Below, one piece after another: positions 44,346 through 64,000 of a stretch of DNA of 64,000 nucleotides. How positions within the stretch are numbered: the first letter of the stretch is position 1; every line of letters starts with the position of its first letter. The notes under the pieces were generated by a model. It searched no databases, was not told where the DNA came from, and was given only the letters and a program-made list of their open reading frames with translations. The stretch is taken from NCBI GenBank assembly GCA_033239525.1, contig BSYO01000004.1:28000037-28064036 (forward strand), in the 5' to 3' direction. Source of the stretch: Nepenthes gracilis (taxonomy: Eukaryota; Streptophyta; Magnoliopsida; Caryophyllales; Nepenthaceae). The position numbers and the translations under genes are program-made.

Positions 44346-44865
44346 GGATACAACCAGGGGATCTGCGTGGGGAGAAATGGCATGTTCGAAATCATCATTA
44401 CTAAAACTAATGACGTTGTTCCCGGTGCGCTGTTTCTTCTTCCCAGCATACTGCTCCCTATGGTCTGCCGGAGTCTTGGCAAGCCGAGTTATAATCATGT
44501 TGACTACTCCTACTGTGACCCGATTCCTTGGTGGAGACAGTTCTGGACCTCTACCGACTACGATACCGAAACTCAGACCAGGATCCTTGATGAACCTGGT
44601 GAGATGGCCTATGCGTATCATCTCTTCTATCTCCCTCTGGAGTGTCTTTTAATCCTTGGTGGAGTGTCCCGGAGATCGATGGAAATCAGAATACTTGGCT
44701 GGATTTCCTTCCTCCACCTTCTTAAGCGGCTTGGGCCACTTGAAAAACTTCTCACCCCGAATCTGTATGAGGACGTCAGGGGTGTTGGGCTGATAGGCCC
44801 GTAGTTCTTGCGCTTTGTCGGCCTGGTCCTATGGTGCTTCCGCTAGGGGTGTTTGCCACCGTCGT

Positions 44866-45349
44866 TGTAACGTCCCCTACGCATCCGCATGAGGATATTG
44901 TCCGCTTTGGGTTGGGGTAACTTACGGCGTCCCAGGCCAACACGCAGCCCGCACGGTTTTGTTCCTACAGACGGAATCCATAGCCCCCAAAACACGTCCT
45001 CAAGGAGAAGGTATCCACATCCTTATAATAAGGCATGCTTCGTTCACCTCCCCATCCAATGTGGGACTTGACAGTCCACCCCCTTGGGGATCCAGCGTCC
45101 TCGCTGGCACACCGGACCGGATCCCGGCTCTGATACCATCTGTAACGTCCCCGACGCATCCGCATGAGGATATTGTCCGCTCTGGGCTGGGGGAACTTAC
45201 GGCGTCCCAGGCCAACACGCAACCCGCACGGTTTTGTTCCTAGCAGACGGAATCCACCACCCCAAAAACGCGTCCTCAAGGAGAAGGTATCCACACCCTT
45301 TTAATAAGGCATGCTTCGTTCACCTCCTCATCCAATGTGGGACTCGACA
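44866..45349 (-). mobile_element. TRIM retrotransposon nested in the gag of the second Tat element
   Basis: Two LTRs of 208 and 209 bp (44866-45073 and 45141-45349) flank only 67 bp. Element sense is the - strand: the LTR starts TGTCGAGTCCCACATTGG and ends GGACGTTACA. The internal part starts with the primer site TGGTATCAGAGCC (window 45126-45138) and ends with the purines ATCCCCAAGGGGGTGGAC. A perfect target duplication GTCGT flanks it at 44861-44865 and 45350-45354. Terminal-repeat retrotransposons in miniature have no genes and move with the help of other elements' proteins. The small size, intact signals and similar LTRs suggest insertion after the host Tat element. Confidence 0.93.
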
Positions 45350-46612
45350 GTCGTACTTCCTCTTTCTTTTAGTTGGGAAAGAACGATGTTGTTCGGTCTG
45401 CTCGGGACGTTTAGCCTCGTTGGCCTCCTCCGCGGCCGCTAGGTCATGGTGATAAACTCCGGCCCCCGGAAGATTTGTGGATTCTTATGCGTCAGGTGCT
45501 TGAAGAAGTCTTCATGCATCAGTACTGAGATGAAACTGCCTAGTTTTATTTCCTCCGTAAGTCGGGGGATTCTCCTGGCTTCTGCCACGAATTGATCCAG
45601 AAACTTTTGCGGATTTTTCCTATGCTCCTCTTGATGTGCGACGGATGCCAAGGCTGATTTTCTTCCTTATGGCTGGAGGCGTTGTGATAAGAAGAGATCT
45701 GTAAGCTCCTAAAAATTTTGGATTGAATCCAAGGGGGGATGATAGAACCAGATGCGCGCGTATCATTTTAAGGTGAGCGGGAAGCAGCAGCACATGACAG
45801 CGTCCTCCAGCCCCTGTAGACCCAGATGGGTGCGGAAGTGGGCGAGACGATCAACGGGATCAGCACTCCCAACATACGAGTCAAGGGTTGGGATTTTAAA
45901 TTTTACCGGCATGGGATGGTTTAAGATCTCCGTTACGAAATGAGATCTGTCGATACTGGCTGTGTGTTTATCGTCTTTGAAAACACGATTCCATATCTTT
46001 TCTAGCCTCCAATCCGCTTGAACGACATTACCATATCTTTTGGAATTGAGATACGTCCTCAACTCCGTTCATTCTCTGGCTTGTCCAGCAGCCGGGCGGC
46101 TGCTGTCTCCAGTGGATCTGACGGCCCGGGAGGCTCCCTCCTGAACCTGGGGCCTATATTCTATACGAGAGTATTTGAGGTTCCTTTGGGGTCACTCTAA
46201 TTGCCCGCCCCTCACGCCTTAGACGGCTTTGAGCATGTGAGGGTCCGGTGCTCGAAAGTTGGTTGTCCTTTCGGACCGTCTGCCAGGTCCTTTCTTTCTC
46301 TTGCCTCCTCGTCTGGATGCCGGTGCAAGGGCCGCTGCCGGTGGAACCCCCTACTGCGCTTGCTCATTGCGAGAGCAGAGTATTTGAAGCATCCTGTTGG
46401 TATTTAGCATATACTCCGCCAGGTTTTGAAAGAAAGTCGCTAGAACCCCGCTGGCCACCCCATTGACCATGACACCAATGGCGTGGTCCTGGTCGGGTGA
46501 GGCCACATATCTGGCTGGCTCGCTTGCTTGTACCATCGTGTTCACCATTTTGATTGAGGGTATTGGTTGAGAAAGGTTTCTGAAAAAACGTATTTGACTT
46601 TTTGTAAGCGTT

Positions 46613-46630
46613 TTCCACAAACGGCACCAA
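46613..46630 (-). other. Primer binding site of second Tat element
   Basis: On the - strand TTGGTGCCGTTTGTGGAA directly follows the LTR end at 46631, matching the TTGGCGCCGTCTGTGGGAA consensus of plant gypsy elements. Confidence 0.82.
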
Positions 46631-47636
46631 TGATACGTCTTGGAAACAAATTTCGAATGTGTTCGGGTTACGTCGATCGTTGAGTCCAACTCCGTCCACC
46701 GAGTCTAGGTACTGCACACTACTAAGACAAACGAAAGGTCAGGTGCCGGTAGGATGTTATACCACTGAAAATACTTCGATACTCGAGTCCGTAAAATAGC
46801 TTTCCAAGAACCGAGAAGGTAAAAGAAAGGGCGTAACGAAGGTGAGAAGTAGAGAGTGTTTATGGGGATGATTTGACTCTCACTAGGAGATATTATGTCG
46901 CTCATGAGGAGCATTGATTCCTTTCTCTGGGTTTTCGAGAGCAGTAGCGACAGGAAGTAAGAGAGTGTGGGTATCCTAAAAGCGTGAGAGCTTGAGAAAA
47001 CGTTGGGCAAACTCTAAGAGATTCCTCTGGAAAAAGGGATGTGAATGTCAGAGCAACTTGTATGAGTACGAGAGCGTTTTGCTTTCTTTCAGAAGTCGTT
47101 CATATAGTGTTGACTCCATGGTTTTCTTATAATCGAGAGGTTGAGAATCCTTCCTTAGGAAGGAGTGCGGGATCTCAGGGCTCTATTGGAACAGTTTCCA
47201 TTCTTAACGTTAGTATTAATGACGGTAATGACTCTTTGGGAGGTTCTCATTCCTTTTGTGCTTTGCAACGGTTAGGGTTTTATAGCAGATAGTGGAGAGA
47301 ATCCGACGCTTTCCTCATAGGGTGAGTACTGAATCTGCCGGTGACCGTTATTGTGAAGGTTGCCTCCTGAAAGAGCGTGAAATCAAGGAAGAAAGCTGCT
47401 GCAGGCCAAACTGGACCTGACTCATGTAAAGCTTATTCGAGAGCAGGCCTGTTATAACGTTACTGGTCAATAGAAATGTTAACCGTCCTTATTGCCTGTC
47501 GCCCGTCATTGTGCTAGTTTTATTGGCATTTCGTCCGATCAACGGTTTACGTTGACCGTCCAGGCTAATGCGTGGGCCTTCGTGGATTTGGGTCGTTTCT
47601 CCTTCTTGGGCCAGTATATTATGGAAGAACCCATTA
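46631..47636 (-). repeat. 5' LTR of second Tat element
   Basis: Same length as the 3' LTR (1006 bp). Its outer end is degenerate: TAATGGG in element sense instead of TGATGAG. Any promoter in it would point away from OPR-C, whose start codon is 469 bp beyond. Confidence 0.92.
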
Positions 47637-47641
47637 ATAAT

Positions 47642-48105
47642 ATAAAAAAATTAAAAAAAAGTAAAAAAATTAGAAAAAAAAGAAAAAAAAAATAGAGAAA
47701 GGGAGAACGCTGCCCGTTGGATCAGCAGGCATGTTGTGCTACATTCCTGCAATATAGGTCCCTTGGGCTGATCCAATTAGAGTGTAACATATAATTTTTT
47801 ATTTATAAAATAATATTTAGTAAACAGTAATCTGTATTAAATATGAATTCATAAATATTTATTGCTAATGAATTTTTTAAATTAATCCGATAAAATTAAA
47901 GTTATTATTTACTATAGAATTTTTTAATGTACCATGTGATATGGACGTGTGATATATTAAAAAAAAAAAAATTTTTTTAAATATTTTTGCTTAGTTTTTC
48001 CTGCTGATGTAGCAGTCTGTCTTCCACTTGCCTCTCGGCAATCATCCTCTGGTCCATCTGCCTTGCGATTTGAGATCCGGAAAGTCAGAACCATCAAGTC
48101 CGAAA
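47642..48105 (+). promoter_or_regulatory. Remaining upstream region of OPR-C
   Basis: Only about 464 bp separate the Tat element from the OPR-C ATG. It begins with a poly-A/AG run, then an imperfect hairpin at 47717-47776 (TTGGATCAGC against GCTGATCCAA), then A+T-rich sequence, then a 5' leader from about 47990. No CACGTG is present, unlike OPR-A and OPR-B, though CATGTG occurs at 47933-47938. Confidence 0.5.
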
Positions 48106-57119
<9,014 letters not shown>

Positions 57120-57423
57120 TTGCGCCATGACGATGATAATTAATTAATGCTCGCGGTTAAAGACTTTCATATGGCACTATTGTTTTTAGTAATGGTGATG
57201 ATAATAATTGTTAACCGCTTGGATTTGGCTTGGACTTCTATAATTTTGAATTCGATCCCTTGTTTTATGTTCTATGGATGCATGCCAATTGAAGATCAAA
57301 TTATTTGCTTTTCTTAAATTAGATTTTGAAATGGCCAAGAATCTGATTTCTATTTGTTCAGCCACAACACTATACCCGCTACAATTGGCACCAAATGTAT
57401 TGTAAGCTTTGTAGTTTCAATTC

Positions 57424-58717
57424 TGTTGCGTTCTGGTTCCGCGGATCCTCCTGGATCAGGCTCGTTGATGAGGGGTGTTGGATCCAAGGGGTCCAATCTA
57501 GCCGAGAGATGTAGAGGTGCGTCCAATCCGATCCGCGGTTACCAAGCAACACAAGTGAATGAGGTGTTGGACATGAGATGAAGATCGAGACCGGATGTTT
57601 TACGTGAAAAACCTCCTCTTGAATGGGGAGGAAAAACCACGAGGCTCAAGGCCTGGAAAGAGCTTCACTATATGGGTTGTAGATTTTACAAAGTACAGTT
57701 GTGATGGTTAATCACTTCCCTGTCTCACGTTTTGTGTTTTTCTCCTAAGGATGCTATACTCGCTGGGAGCCTTTTTACTCTTCTTTGGGGAGTTGATTTT
57801 GGAGAGAGAGAGAGAGAGAGTGCCGGCCGAAATCTGGGGCTCCGAGTTGTAGAATCAGGAAAAGCTCTCCCCTTCGAAAGGGGCCTTGCTGAGTATTTAT
57901 AGTGGAAGCCGGGCCGTTAGGGAGTAGACACGTGGCGTCCATCCGGCGGTCGAGGAGCTGGTCCACTGATTTCCTTTAATACTGCTGACGTGCGGGGAGT
58001 GGCATGCGGACGACGCCGCCGCAAGATTCGAGTATGTCGTGTGTACGGGATCTCGATATCGCCTTGATTTGACTAGGCGTGCCTGTTGAGAGACGGCACC
58101 TGCGTGGTTGCGAGGCTTTCTTGGAAACCGGCAAAGTAGGCTAGCTGGCGTTCCCGGCCACGGGCGGTTCTCGTCCCTCGTGGTCTTGTGAACTCGTGAG
58201 ATGGAGTAGCTCTTGGAGGGCCTTCTGGGGAAAAGTCCGAGCGTCTGTTCCTGGCCGCTCGGACGGTTTTGAGACTTCGTGAAGCTTCTTGGGCTCTCGG
58301 CCTTGGGCTTCTTACTTGGATCATCTGACCTCCTCCACTTATGAGAGTGTCTCTGGTCCTCTTATTTGGGCCGCGCTTTTATGAGCCTTCATACTGGGGC
58401 CCAACATAGCCCCCCATGCCAAAGGACTCGAAGTTCTCGGTCGTTTAGCATGAAGTTGCCAGCCTGTTGGAGGTGTCGGTCGTCCGAGAGCATGTGTCTT
58501 GGTGGCGTACTGCGTTGACCATGACGGTAGGTTGTCCTCGGACCTCTTCTGGGCCGCCGTTTCATTTTCCTGCTGGAGCATTAAATGCCGCATCCTGCTG
58601 ATGTGACGCGCTATCAGGCGCTTTGGGAAGGAGAGATCACCAGACTTCTGAGGCGAATGGCCTGTCGACGCGTGGCGAGGGTAATGAGTACGTCTTTCCG
58701 TACTCTAGGGCCCAACA
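57424..58717 (-). mobile_element. Solo LTR, 1294 bp
   Basis: Flanked by a perfect AATTC target duplication (57419-57423 and 58718-58722). In - strand sense it starts TGTTGGGCCC, has a TATA box (CTATAAATACTC, window about 57892-57903), a U5-like 'GTGGTTTTTCCTCC...GAGGAGG' region near 57617-57640, and ends ACGCAACA. No second LTR or internal region is nearby, so it is a solo LTR left by recombination between the ends of a former element. The U5 wording is like Copia LTRs, but the class is not certain. The open frames inside it are incidental. Confidence 0.85.
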
Positions 58718-58871
58718 AATTCTACCCTACTAAATATGCTGTAAGAAAAAGCATTAATCTTATTGAGATTTGTTTTTAAGCTGATATTTGTTATAGTTAA
58801 AATATTTAATGATATATATATATTATAGTAAATGTTACTTTAAACATGAAAACATTAATTTCATTTAAGTA

Positions 58872-59936
58872 TATTAGGCGTATTTTTATTGGCATATTCT
58901 GTGATTTTGTTGGGTTATTTATTGATGAATATTTTGTATTGCCTGAAATATCCGCATCTATTATACGTCTGACGGAAGTCGAAGCAATTATCTCAGTATC
59001 CACATTTACCTCATGCCTGTTCTACACCCGAGGTGCGTCTTTTAGTCTGTGGGCACTTGATGAACGCTCGAGGCATCCTGAGGTGCAATTTTTAGAAAAT
59101 TTTCGCTCGATGCATGCCCACGGCTCAACCGAGGCGTGATTTTCATAATGTGAGTGCTCGATGCACACTTACCGTGTGCTCGAGCGCCCAAATACGTTCC
59201 CAGTCAAACCCAGGGGCGCCCACCGCCCGCTTGATCCGTGTTTGAGTATCGATGCGCATATATTTCCAACGGTCATATGTTTAAACGTTGATTTTGAGTC
59301 TCTTTAAATATTTGTCGCCTCCTTCTTCTTGAGTTTTCTGATCTAATTTTCACAGTTGCATTGTGTATAAAATCACCTTTAAATTTTTCAATTTGTGCCC
59401 AACAGAGAAAATTCTCATTCGATTCTTGTACTGTAATTTTAGAGTTTTCTCATCTTCACTATTTGTTTGATTATACTTTTTTTTGGCCAGTTAACTCCCG
59501 TGAGAGATGTAGATGGCATGAAATTTGGGTTCCAATGGTGTGTGGTGATTCGATGATTCGTAAAGAAAGATTGACAAAAAGACCGGAGGAAATCCAGTTT
59601 TATTATTGTGGACAAATTCAATGAGTTATTTGATATAGGTTACAAGATAAGAATAAGTCGGTTAGGTTAGCGCGTTTGTACTATTCTGTCTGTTAGTTAA
59701 TTTTATTAATACATATTTTTTCTAGCTGTTGAAATTCGGAGAGTTTTATTCAATATCGTGGTTATCGAGATTTCCCTTCTTCATAAAAAATTGTGCCTTT
59801 CTATTATTACTTATTACTTTATATTGTATATTTTTATTGGTTATATTTTTTAGATTCGAATATACTTTATATGTATTATGCATTTATGTATCTACTTAAT
59901 CATAAAATTTGTATTTTGGAATGCTAGTTTCTTTCA
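58872..59936 (+). mobile_element. Solo LTR, same family as the intronic Copia element
   Basis: 1065 bp flanked by a perfect AAGTA target duplication (58867-58871 and 59937-59941). It can be followed against the 52030-53111 LTR from the start ('ggcatattctgtga' against 'ggcatattctatga') through the ctcgag/gctcgat words near 59060-59190 to the end ('tttctttca' against 'tttccttca'). It starts TA instead of TG. Confidence 0.88.
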
Positions 59937-61054
59937 AAGTACTCACTAAATCTCTTTTTAGGTCAATATATATTTCTCATGATAGTTACAAAATATTTTA
60001 TGATTCTATAACACTTTTAAAAAAATAATTTTAGCCTGTAATATTTACATTATATGACATTGCAAATCTAAAATAATTCCGAACAGGCCACTATTATAGT
60101 TGAATTTACATTCCATGTTAATGATCACCCACATAATCAGATTGGATTTAACAATGATATGGATAATCATTTAATTTATTTTGAATTCACCTTTTATGTT
60201 AATGACCACCCACGTTATCATAGAGGAAACTAGTATTTTTCATTTACAAATTTATTTTTATTCATGCTGCTAACTCTAAATTTGGTCCAATTTTTGAGAC
60301 ATTTTGTTAATAAAATTAGAGGAGAAAACTGAGTGCATTTTTCCAAATAAATGAATATCATTTTTTAAACTTCTCATTATAGTAGGAGTCCCACTGCTAT
60401 TAGCACATTTTTTCAGTAGTTCTTTGAACTAATCTCTTATTGTTTTTGCTCATTAAACTTTGGAATATATTTATTTACTAATATGATGTTCGGTCACAAT
60501 TCAATAAAGATTTTAAGTAAGTTTGCTTGGATTTTACTATATGTGAATGATCTTTTATATTTTATAGGAGATCTTGATTCTTTATTCATAGTTCTTGCAT
60601 TAATCTATCTAGAATTAGGTATAATTATATCACTAGCTCATATTTTTACAACCTTAATCTATATTTATCCGATGATGCTACAAATCTTCATCAAAATTGT
60701 AATTTATTTATAATTGAACAAAAATAAGGTGTTTCAAAAACTGCATTTACAAAATAAAAGTATTATAAAATCTCAGATAGAAAAAAAAAAAAGAGATTCC
60801 AAGTACGTCTAATCAAAGTCTATCTTGTTTTCATCAGGAGTTAATTTTATTTGTGGATTCTTCAGTTTTTTTTCTTTTTTATGGAGAAAATTAGGACGGT
60901 AATATACCATATTTATTTGCTTATTAATACTTATTCCATTGATATATGTTAAGTTAAAATAAATTACGTTAAGTCATAATAGATTTGCCTTCTAATGACT
61001 TATCCATTGGATAATGTTTATATTGGACATAGATATTGGCCTGGAAGCATAGAC

Positions 61055-61057
<3 letters not shown>

Positions 61058-61097
<40 letters not shown>
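61058..61097. repeat. (TA)20 microsatellite
   Basis: Uninterrupted TA run of 40 bp. Confidence 0.95.
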
Positions 61098-61099
<2 letters not shown>

Positions 61100-61639
61100 C
61101 AAATGTACGATGTGTTAAGTACTAAATTGACCGAAAAAGATAACCAATTGGCTTGTAAATCTCATGCATTTTAATTTTTTAATGAATTATTCGATATTTT
61201 TACTGTTGGTTAAAAAATTTAGAAAAAAAAAGTGCCAATATTTAAAAATTTTTACAAAAGTAATTTTTTTTTTTACTGTCATATTTCGATATATTTTGAA
61301 GTTCTAGCAAGATTATTTTCATGACTAATTCATATATGACTTCTATAAATATAATCCGTCAAAATAGTGAAATTATGTTAAATAAAAAGTCTTATCTTGT
61401 GAAAGATAAAAGTTTACATTTCCTTTGGTTTATCATGAAACTCATCTTTAAATTTGAATTTTTTTTTCGTAACTCTTTGGCCATTGTGCAGCTGATTTTC
61501 AAAATTTTAGTAAGAATGTTTACTTTCTCTTGGATGGGCACCAATTATTGAAATTCCAGTATAAGTGGGCAAGCCTCTACATCATATGTTTACCCGAGAC
61601 ACAAGTTGAAATAAAGAAAGTAGCAAGACATAATAAGTC

Positions 61640-61662
61640 AAAAAAAAAAAAAAAAAAAAAAA
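61640..61662. repeat. Poly-A run
   Basis: Twenty-three consecutive A bases after 'taataagtc'. It could be the tail of an old retroposed sequence on the + strand, but no clear body was recognised before it. Confidence 0.8.
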
Positions 61663-61825
61663 TCACAAAAGCGAATACATTTAGTATTAACCTATCTGAG
61701 TGGCCCTAGGTTATCGGCTATAAAATGATGGGTTCAGACACATGTGGCTGAAATTGGACCAAAAGGGTGTAGTAGGGTAGTTCTTAACTCATTAAATCCA
61801 TATAATTTGTTCGTACAAATAGATT

Positions 61826-62624
61826 TGTTGCGTCCGGTGAATTTGACTGTACGTTAGATTGAATGAGAGCGGTTTTTAAAGCGTGCGGACGGGCAGACAG
61901 GAACAACACAAAATAAGCAGAACTCGAACAGAGAAAAGAAAAGACGACAGCTGTGGAGAACGCCTCACATTTTAAAACCCCTTAACTGACGGGGGATGAA
62001 AAACCACTAAGCAGTTAGCATTTGTAGCCGTCCGAAAATCTCCTATAGTAAAGAGAAGATACACCGATGCCTCGTGAAGCTTCCACGCGGGTAGATTACA
62101 GCCGTAAGGAAGATAAACTTCTCTCTTTCCTTTGTTTTTCCGGAGGGTTCTTACTCGAGTGTGAGTAGATGGATCTAGAATAAATATCCTTTTCAGATTC
62201 TTTAAAATAGGGTATTTATAAGGAACGCGATGTCAGAAGTGAGGCGACGCGTGGCGCCGGCGTGTCGGGGGTTGCTCGCCACCATCGCCACTATCAGGTG
62301 CGGGCCATGGACAGTGACACTGTCATGGCTCATGGACAAAGCTGGCCAGAGGCGCATGGCGCAGCGGACGACGCGTGTCGAGAGCTGTTGGTCCTCAAGA
62401 AGATGCGCCACAAGAACTATCCGAAATTTTATTCTGGTCATTTTGGCTTTTCTGGTGGTCCCCGTCCTCAAACGGATCTCAGTGTCCGTTTGGGTTGCTA
62501 GGCGCTTGGAAACGAGTTAGCCATTTCGATTTGATCAGGCTTGTGGGCCTTTTGAGCCAGCCTTCTTACGTGACTCTTTGGGCCTGCGTTTGTAATTTTG
62601 TGCCTTGAGTTCCAGGACCCATCA
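61826..62624 (-). mobile_element. Solo LTR, 799 bp
   Basis: Flanked by a perfect AGATT target duplication (61821-61825 and 62625-62629). In - strand sense it starts TGATGGGTCC, has a TATA box (CTTATAAATACCC, window about 62211-62223), a 'GTGGTTTTTCATCCC' U5-like region near 61990-62006, and ends GACGCAACA. Its end and U5 layout match the solo LTR at 57424-58717, so they are related families or diverged copies. Open frames at 62202-62608 are incidental to its GC-rich U3 part. Confidence 0.88.
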
Positions 62625-62629
62625 AGATT

Positions 62630-63394
62630 TATAATGAATAATAAACATATATGAATATTTAAAAAATATAATTTATAGATTTTTTAGACACATATAAATA
62701 ATATGATATCTCTTTTATTTTAATTTTAAAATCATTAGTTTAATTTGTATGCTCAAAAATCTTCGCATGCAGAGGCCCATGTGAAAAAGGATGATACTTC
62801 AAAATTGTGGCAAAGGCCACAAATTACAATCTATCCCAAATAATTGCCTTATAAATTGTTTTGAAGCATTATGCACTTTGTTTTATTTAAGTTGTTGGGA
62901 TCATATATTTCTTAAACTCAGAACAAAGAAGAACCTAACTAAAGAGCCTATTGGTTGTTACAATATTAAATATTTTTAAATTTATTATTTTATAAAAATA
63001 AATTATCTAATTAATTAAAATAATTATTTGACTATTTTAATAATTATGTTAGATATTTAGACTATTGATTTAAAGTTTAGAGTTAAATAAAAATTTTAGT
63101 TAATTTTTAAATTAAACTAATTAAAAAAATATTTATCTGATAAATTTTAATTTATTAGTATTTATTTACTAAAAATATAATTAATATAAAGAAAATTAAA
63201 ATATTAAAAATTTAGATTAAAATATTTTTATAGTGATAGTTAAATAATTAATTAAATAATATTAAAATATATTTATAATAATAAATATACTATAATGATA
63301 AATAATAATTATAATATATATATATATTTAATATAATGATAAATAAATAGATAAATAATAATAATAATAATATTAATAATAATATTATTATTAA
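62630..63394. other. A+T-rich DNA, no gene seen
   Basis: Runs of simple A+T sequence, ending in an ATT/AAT repeat at 63352-63392. No protein-like frame is seen. Confidence 0.65.
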
Positions 63395-64000
63395 GATGAA
63401 GAAGAGGAAGAACAGGAGAGAGAGAGAGGCGAACGAAGAAGGAGCGAAAGCAGGAGAAACCACCGGCCGAAATTGGCTGCGACGACGCCTCCTTCTGCCG
63501 AACGGTTGGAGTAGCCGATTTCCTTCTTCCTCTCGGTGGCCAACTCATATATGGAAGCCGATTCTTTGGAGTAGCAGGGAGTGAGAAGAGGGCCAAGCCG
63601 CTGTTCTTCGCCGCTGCCGTTGCCAGTCGCCTTCGTGAATCTGGGCCGAAGCCACCGCCTCCATCGGAGTCGCCTTCGTCAATTTGTGGCGTTGCCGCCG
63701 TTGCCGGAAGAAAAGCAAAGAATTGAGGCAAGTGATTTCCCATTTTATTGTTCTTTCTCTTCCTGCTTACAAAAAAAAAACTGCTTCTTCTCTCTCTTCC
63801 TCTAATTCCACCATTTTTGAGGTGTAAATTGGATGGTGTGTTCGTTGAGAAATTGATGAGTAAGTGAATGTCGATTTGTTTGTAACCGGTCCAAGGAGTT
63901 GGGTGAGAAAACAGAGCTTCATGCTCTGTTCTGGCCGTGAATTGGTGAGTGGAGGAATTGTGAAATTTGAGGTTAATTGTTGTGTGTTTTGAGTGTGTGT
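63395..64000 (+). other. GC-richer block at window end, possible 5' leader or LTR
   Basis: Composition changes sharply at about 63395: GA-rich, then 'cgccgc/gttgccg'-rich sequence up to 63720, then T-rich sequence with a possible donor 'gaggcaagtg'. This resembles a plant first exon and intron start or an LTR. No protein domain is visible in any frame. A similar layout in the other orientation lies at about 27650-28240. Confidence 0.3.

Larger units (their letters stand above)
44313..46720 (-). pseudogene. gag of second Tat element, interrupted by a TRIM
   Basis: Pieces on the - strand in order: the start region at 46351-46717; the capsid core at 45763-46062 with RLEKIWNRVF, MPVKFKIPTLDSYVG and DRLAHFRTHLGLQG; 45439-45651 with AHQEEHRKNPQKFLDQFVAE and DFFKHLTHKNPQIF; then, beyond the nested TRIM at 44866-45349, 44313-44621 with GHLTRFIKDPG and NNVISFSNDDFEHAISPH. 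It would form the particle coat. Frameshifts, stops and the insertion disable it. Confidence 0.8.
38573..47636 (-). mobile_element. Ty3/gypsy Tat-type LTR retrotransposon on the - strand, integrase lost
   Basis: The 9.06-kb element is bounded by two 1006-bp LTRs (38573-39578 and 46631-47636) and a perfect target duplication ATAAT at 38568-38572 and 47637-47641. Read on the - strand: LTR, primer site, gag, protease, reverse transcriptase, RNase H, then at once the accessory ORF of the opposite strand, polypurine tract, LTR. It is related to the element at 15592-26889 but less GC-rich, and its frames are better kept. No integrase is found: RNase H ends near 41958 and the accessory ORF begins about 50 bp away, whereas over 2 kb lie between them in the other element. 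A 484-bp TRIM has inserted into its gag. Confidence 0.93.
59942..61820. other. A+T-rich intergenic DNA, no gene seen
   Basis: Only low-complexity open frames. Holds a (TA)n run at 61058-61097 and a 23-base poly-A run at 61640-61662. Confidence 0.65.

Noticed and set aside
58073..58593. Open frames on the - strand at 58073-58593
   Set aside because: They fall inside the solo LTR at 57424-58717 and match no protein.
62202..62520. Open frames around 62202-62608
   Set aside because: They lie in the GC-rich part of a solo LTR with a clean target duplication.
63309..63743. 144-aa open frame on the - strand
   Set aside because: It runs into ATT repeats giving poly-Ile/Asn and shows no domain; the block is more like a leader or LTR on the + strand.

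Overview
This is a plant nuclear window, almost certainly from a flowering plant. The evidence is GT-AG introns, a host background very rich in A and T, plant-lineage LTR retrotransposons and a three-copy family of 12-oxophytodienoate reductases (OPRs), which are plant flavoenzymes. The species cannot be told from the sequence.

Genes. Three complete OPR genes lie in tandem on the + strand at 10021-13120 (OPR-A), 31963-35124 (OPR-B) and 48106-57119 (OPR-C). All have five coding exons with the same intron phases. Exons 3 and 4 are 131 and 183 nt in all three, and exon 2 is 141, 141 and 144 nt. OPR-A (394 aa) is an OPR3-type jasmonate enzyme: it ends in the peroxisomal signal SRL, keeps the Phe/His substrate gate and keeps the long acidic dimer loop. 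OPR-B (388 aa) and OPR-C (386 aa) lack SRL, have a Tyr/Tyr gate as in OPR1, have a shortened loop and carry Gln where OPR3 has His and OPR1 has Asn in the carbonyl-binding pair. OPR-B also has an upstream in-frame ATG that would add a Ser/Arg-rich, acid-free 40-residue leader. The cluster looks like a tandem duplication in which one copy kept the peroxisomal jasmonate role and two diverged.

Mobile DNA by region. 1-9469: no gene seen, old A+T-rich repeats and one hairpin MITE-like element. 15592-26889: a full-length, GC-rich Ty3/gypsy element of Tat type (+ strand, target duplication CTATC), badly frameshifted, with two tandem-repeat arrays and an antisense accessory ORF. 38573-47636: a second Tat-type element on the - strand (duplication ATAAT), which keeps the antisense ORF, has lost integrase and carries a nested 484-bp TRIM at 44866-45349 (duplication GTCGT). 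52030-55680: a gag-only SIRE-like Copia element inside intron 4 of OPR-C. Downstream of OPR-C are three solo LTRs, each with a perfect 5-bp target duplication: 57424-58717, 58872-59936 (same family as the intronic element) and 61826-62624.

The two Tat elements separate the three OPR genes and account for most of the spacing. The second one ends only 469 bp before the OPR-C start codon, so it replaced or displaced sequence upstream of that promoter. No tRNA, rRNA or CRISPR locus was seen. The last 600 bases change composition and may be the start of another transcription unit or an LTR.
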